Shown here one piece after another: positions 6,927 to 8,606 of a stretch of DNA of 8,606 bases; position 1 is the stretch's first letter; each line of letters starts with the position of its first letter. The stretch is from Pseudohongiella sp. (GTDB lineage: Bacteria; Pseudomonadota; Gammaproteobacteria; Pseudomonadales; Pseudohongiellaceae), in contig JAUSPW010000579.1 of assembly GCA_030652635.1 (NCBI GenBank), positions 1 through 8,606 on the forward strand, given 5' to 3'. The notes beneath the pieces are model-generated. The model had not been told where the DNA came from and ran no database searches. It worked only from the letters and a program-made list of their open reading frames with translations. Position numbers and translations under genes: made by a program.

Positions 6927-6932
6927 TCTCCT
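6927..6932 (-). promoter_or_regulatory. Ribosome binding site deciding the GTG start of the phosphodiesterase
   Basis: Minus-strand AGGAGA lies 7 bases upstream of the GTG at 6917-6919. Together with the signal peptide that begins there, it fixes the start at this non-ATG codon. Confidence 0.75.
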
Positions 6933-6951
6933 GATAGTCATTTGCTCACTT

Positions 6952-6980
6952 GGGGACGGAGGTCGCAGAGCTCCGTCCCC
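6952..6980. repeat. REP-like 29-bp palindrome, copy 1
   Basis: Perfect 10-bp arms GGGGACGGAG (6952-6961) and CTCCGTCCCC (6971-6980) enclose the loop GTCGCAGAG. It lies in the likely 5' leader of the phosphodiesterase mRNA, about 20 bases before its ribosome site. A near-identical copy in the opposite orientation is at 7178-7206. Confidence 0.85.
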
Positions 6981-6992
6981 GTGAATGATCCT

Positions 6993-7021
6993 ATGACTGT
7001 TTGATGGCGGGACTGTGACAG
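6993..7021 (-). promoter_or_regulatory. Candidate PhoB box upstream of the phosphatase operon
   Basis: On the minus strand three heptamers sit at exact 11-bp steps: CTGTCAC (7015-7021), CCGCCAT (7004-7010) and CAGTCAT (6993-6999), separated by 4-base spacers. Against the PhoB half-site CTGTCAT they match 6, 5 and 6 of 7. The box is 74 bases upstream of the phosphodiesterase start and points toward the two phosphatase genes, which are natural Pho-regulon members. No clear -10 hexamer follows at the usual distance, which lowers confidence. Confidence 0.4.
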
Positions 7022-7091
7022 CAGGGATGCGAGAGGTGGAGAGAGAATGGGACACGGGATTATCAACTGCAGGCTGACAGATCAGATGGAT

Positions 7092-7150
7092 AGCCGGAGG
7101 AGAGCGAGCAACAATCAGACGCAAAGCGCCTTCGCGAGGAACCTCCGGCT
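7092..7150. repeat. Hairpin-forming segment between the two REP-like copies
   Basis: AGCCGGAGG (7092-7100) is perfectly complementary to CCTCCGGCT (7142-7150), and an inner stem GCGA (7104-7107) with TCGC (7132-7135) is possible. It is followed directly by the perfect palindrome GGCCAGCTGGCC (7151-7162). This could be the folded core of a small mobile element or a structured RNA; there is no coding evidence here. Confidence 0.5.
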
Positions 7151-7177
7151 GGCCAGCTGGCCCTTACGCTGAAAGAT

Positions 7178-7206
7178 GGGGACGGAGCTCTGCAACCTCC
7201 GTCCCC
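7178..7206. repeat. REP-like 29-bp palindrome, copy 2 (inverted)
   Basis: The arms GGGGACGGAG (7178-7187) and CTCCGTCCCC (7197-7206) are identical to those of copy 1. The loop CTCTGCAAC is the reverse complement of copy 1's loop except for one base, so this is copy 1 in opposite orientation, 28 of 29 identical. The two copies flank a 197-bp spacer, resembling a BIME (paired REP) arrangement. Confidence 0.85.
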
Positions 7207-7230
7207 GATACTGAGCTCTTTGACCAGATA

Positions 7231-7258
7231 AGGGGTCGGAGGCATGCCTCCGACCCCT
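7231..7258. repeat. Perfect 28-bp palindrome after the peptidase gene
   Basis: AGGGGTCGGAGGCA (7231-7244) is followed immediately by its exact reverse complement (7245-7258). It begins four bases beyond the minus-strand peptidase stop codon. The GGGGTCGGAG core resembles the GGGGACGGAG arms of the two nearby copies, so it is a variant of the same family. It could end or protect the peptidase transcript as a stem, but no T-tract follows, so it is not a standard intrinsic terminator. Confidence 0.8.
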
Positions 7259-7262
7259 AGGC

Positions 7263-8606
7263 TCACTCCACCGGCACGGGCTTCCTGGGCAGCGGCTCTT
7301 CCCTCATCGCCGCGTTATACAAAAACGACGCAATCACCACCGACGCTTGCATCAGGTCGTCACGACGCGCGTAGTCGTAAGTGTCAAGATGTGAATGGTG
7401 AGTACGCGTGGAGTAATCCAGCCTGTCTTGCACAAACTGGAAGCCGGGCACACCCACATCATCAAACGGAATGTGGTCGGTGGAGCCGGTGTTGCGCAGC
7501 GTCACCGTGTCGGCGCCAAGATCATTAAAGGGTTTTAACCACGCTTCAAAAATCGGCTGCACCGCGGAGTTTTCCTGCGCGTAAACACCACGGATTTTGC
7601 CACTGCCATTGTCCATGTTCAGGTAGGTAACGTGGCGCGCATGACCGGGCAACAGTTCAATGGGCCAGGTGACATCACGCACCCGCGCTGGAATAGCCAG
7701 CTGCTCCGGGTCGGTCGACGCGGGGCGCGTGGCGATGTACTGATCAACGTAGGCACGGCTGCCAATCAGCCCCTGTTCTTCACCGGACCACAGGGCGATA
7801 CGGATGGTGCGTTCAGGTTGCACACCAATGGCTTTTAGAATGCGCACGGCTTCCATGATGGTGGCAACGCTACCGGCATTGTCCGTGGCGCCAGTGCCGG
7901 CGTGCCAGGAATCCAGGTGCGCACCGACCAGCACAATTTCATCGGCACGACGGCCACGGCCGGGGATTTCGGCGATGGTGTTGTAGGCATTCAGATCGTC
8001 CTCGTGAAAGCGAGCAACCACTTCCAGCGACACTTCCACCGGGCGGTCATCGTCGAGCAATCGCGCCAGCATGTTGTAATGTTCCGCAGCCATTTGTAAG
8101 GACGGCACGCCGGGATTGGCATCGGCATCCTGCGCCGCGCCGGCGCCAAGTCGCACAATGCCGTAGTCGCGTGAACTGATGTACAGCGTGGCGGCGACAC
8201 CTTCGTCCTGCAGATAGGCGTTCAGCTTTTCGCGGAAGTGATGCGTGCGGGCACGAGCGCCGGCGGCCGGCGGTGTGGCGTCAGACGGAATCGGAAAGTT
8301 GATGAGATTTTCCAGCGTGTCGTCATCGTGGCGGTGCACCATGGGGGCGTCACCTTCGGCAATCACGCGCGGGGCTTCCATCATCAGGATTTTGCCGGCG
8401 AGTTTGCCGCGATGTTCTTCCAGATCGTCGTCATCAGCCAAGGTGATGCGCATCACTTCACCTTGCACTAGACCATCCGTGGCGGGCGTCCAGGCACGAG
8501 GATAGGCAATCAGTGGCTCTTTGCGGGGCGACTCCATGTGCAAGGACACGCGGTCAAATGACCAACCTTTGCCAAAATGGAAAGGCTCCAGCCGCGCGTT
8601 GCTCAG
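7263..8606 (-). CDS. M28-family zinc metallopeptidase, 5' end outside window
   Basis: The reading frame is open to the window edge, so the gene starts beyond 8606; a GTG at 8547-8549 is internal, because the upstream residues (LSNARLEPFHFGKGWSFDR) continue a typical M28 N-terminal region. About 447 residues are present. Numbered from that GTG, the two-zinc site is H211 (GAHLDSW), D223 (GATDNAGS), E257-E258 (WSGEEQG, catalytic base plus ligand), D313 (NMDNGSG) and H385 (THHSHLDTYD). Family members remove N-terminal residues from peptides or cleave dipeptides, usually after export; the signal peptide would lie outside this window. Residues about 25-200 contain the protease-associated (PA-like) insert region typical of the long exported forms. 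It lies upstream of the phosphatase operon on the same strand but is separated from it by 343 bases of repeats, so joint transcription is doubtful. Confidence 0.9.
   Translation of the reverse strand: MSNARLEPFHFGKGWSFDRVSLHMESPRKEPLIAYPRAWTPATDGLVQGEVMRITLADDDDLEEHRGKLAGKILMMEAPRVIAEGDAPMVHRHDDDTLENLINFPIPSDATPPAAGARARTHHFREKLNAYLQDEGVAATLYISSRDYGIVRLGAGAAQDADANPGVPSLQMAAEHYNMLARLLDDDRPVEVSLEVVARFHEDDLNAYNTIAEIPGRGRRADEIVLVGAHLDSWHAGTGATDNAGSVATIMEAVRILKAIGVQPERTIRIALWSGEEQGLIGSRAYVDQYIATRPASTDPEQLAIPARVRDVTWPIELLPGHARHVTYLNMDNGSGKIRGVYAQENSAVQPIFEAWLKPFNDLGADTVTLRNTGSTDHIPFDDVGVPGFQFVQDRLDYSTRTHHSHLDTYDYARRDDLMQASVVIASFLYNAAMREEPLPRKPVPVE

Noticed and set aside
7063..7266. 67-residue minus-strand frame next to the peptidase gene
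   Set aside because: It is a translation of the palindromes and hairpin region, with no family features.
1..8606. CRISPR array, tRNA or rRNA
   Set aside because: No regularly spaced repeat series, cloverleaf or rRNA-like segment was seen on either strand.

Overview
The window looks like chromosome from a gammaproteobacterium, probably an aquatic or marine heterotroph. It has moderately high GC, several exported hydrolases, small REP-like palindromes of the kind tied to REP-associated transposases, and a ParE-type toxin-antitoxin pair. The organism call is inference from gene style; there is no rRNA, tRNA or other taxonomic marker here.

Layout, left to right. Positions 1-449 hold no convincing gene but contain a long, imperfect inverted repeat (116-301). 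Next comes a plus-strand gene (450-2177) encoding one 575-residue protein with an N-terminal class I SAM-dependent methyltransferase fold and a C-terminal HNH nuclease motif. This fusion is the most unusual item in the window. The gap after it (2178-2405) carries two direct copies of a 17-bp sequence, possibly the end of an old insertion sequence or a tandem operator. A plus-strand gene for an exported amidase-signature hydrolase follows (2406-3953).

The remaining genes are on the minus strand. A two-gene ParD/RHH-type antitoxin and ParE-type toxin module (4535 down to 4010, with a 20-bp gene overlap) has a clear inverted-repeat operator next to a TATACT -10 box. An overlapping pair encodes a Sec-exported alkaline-phosphatase-superfamily phosphodiesterase (6919-5792) and a Tat-exported PhoD-like metallophosphatase (5795-4671). 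The region upstream of the pair has three heptamers at exact 11-bp spacing resembling a PhoB box, which would fit a phosphate-starvation role in releasing phosphate from organic esters. The right end holds a 5'-truncated M28 metallopeptidase gene (stop at 7263, open through the window edge at 8606).

The 343-bp gap between the phosphodiesterase and the peptidase holds three related GC-rich palindromes. Two are near-identical 29-bp copies in opposite orientation flanking a 197-bp spacer. The third is a perfect 28-bp palindrome directly after the peptidase stop codon. Apart from the amidase, which might share nitrogen or peptide scavenging with the peptidase, the exported enzymes fit a nutrient-scavenging lifestyle. 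The methyltransferase-HNH gene and the toxin-antitoxin pair look like accessory cargo.
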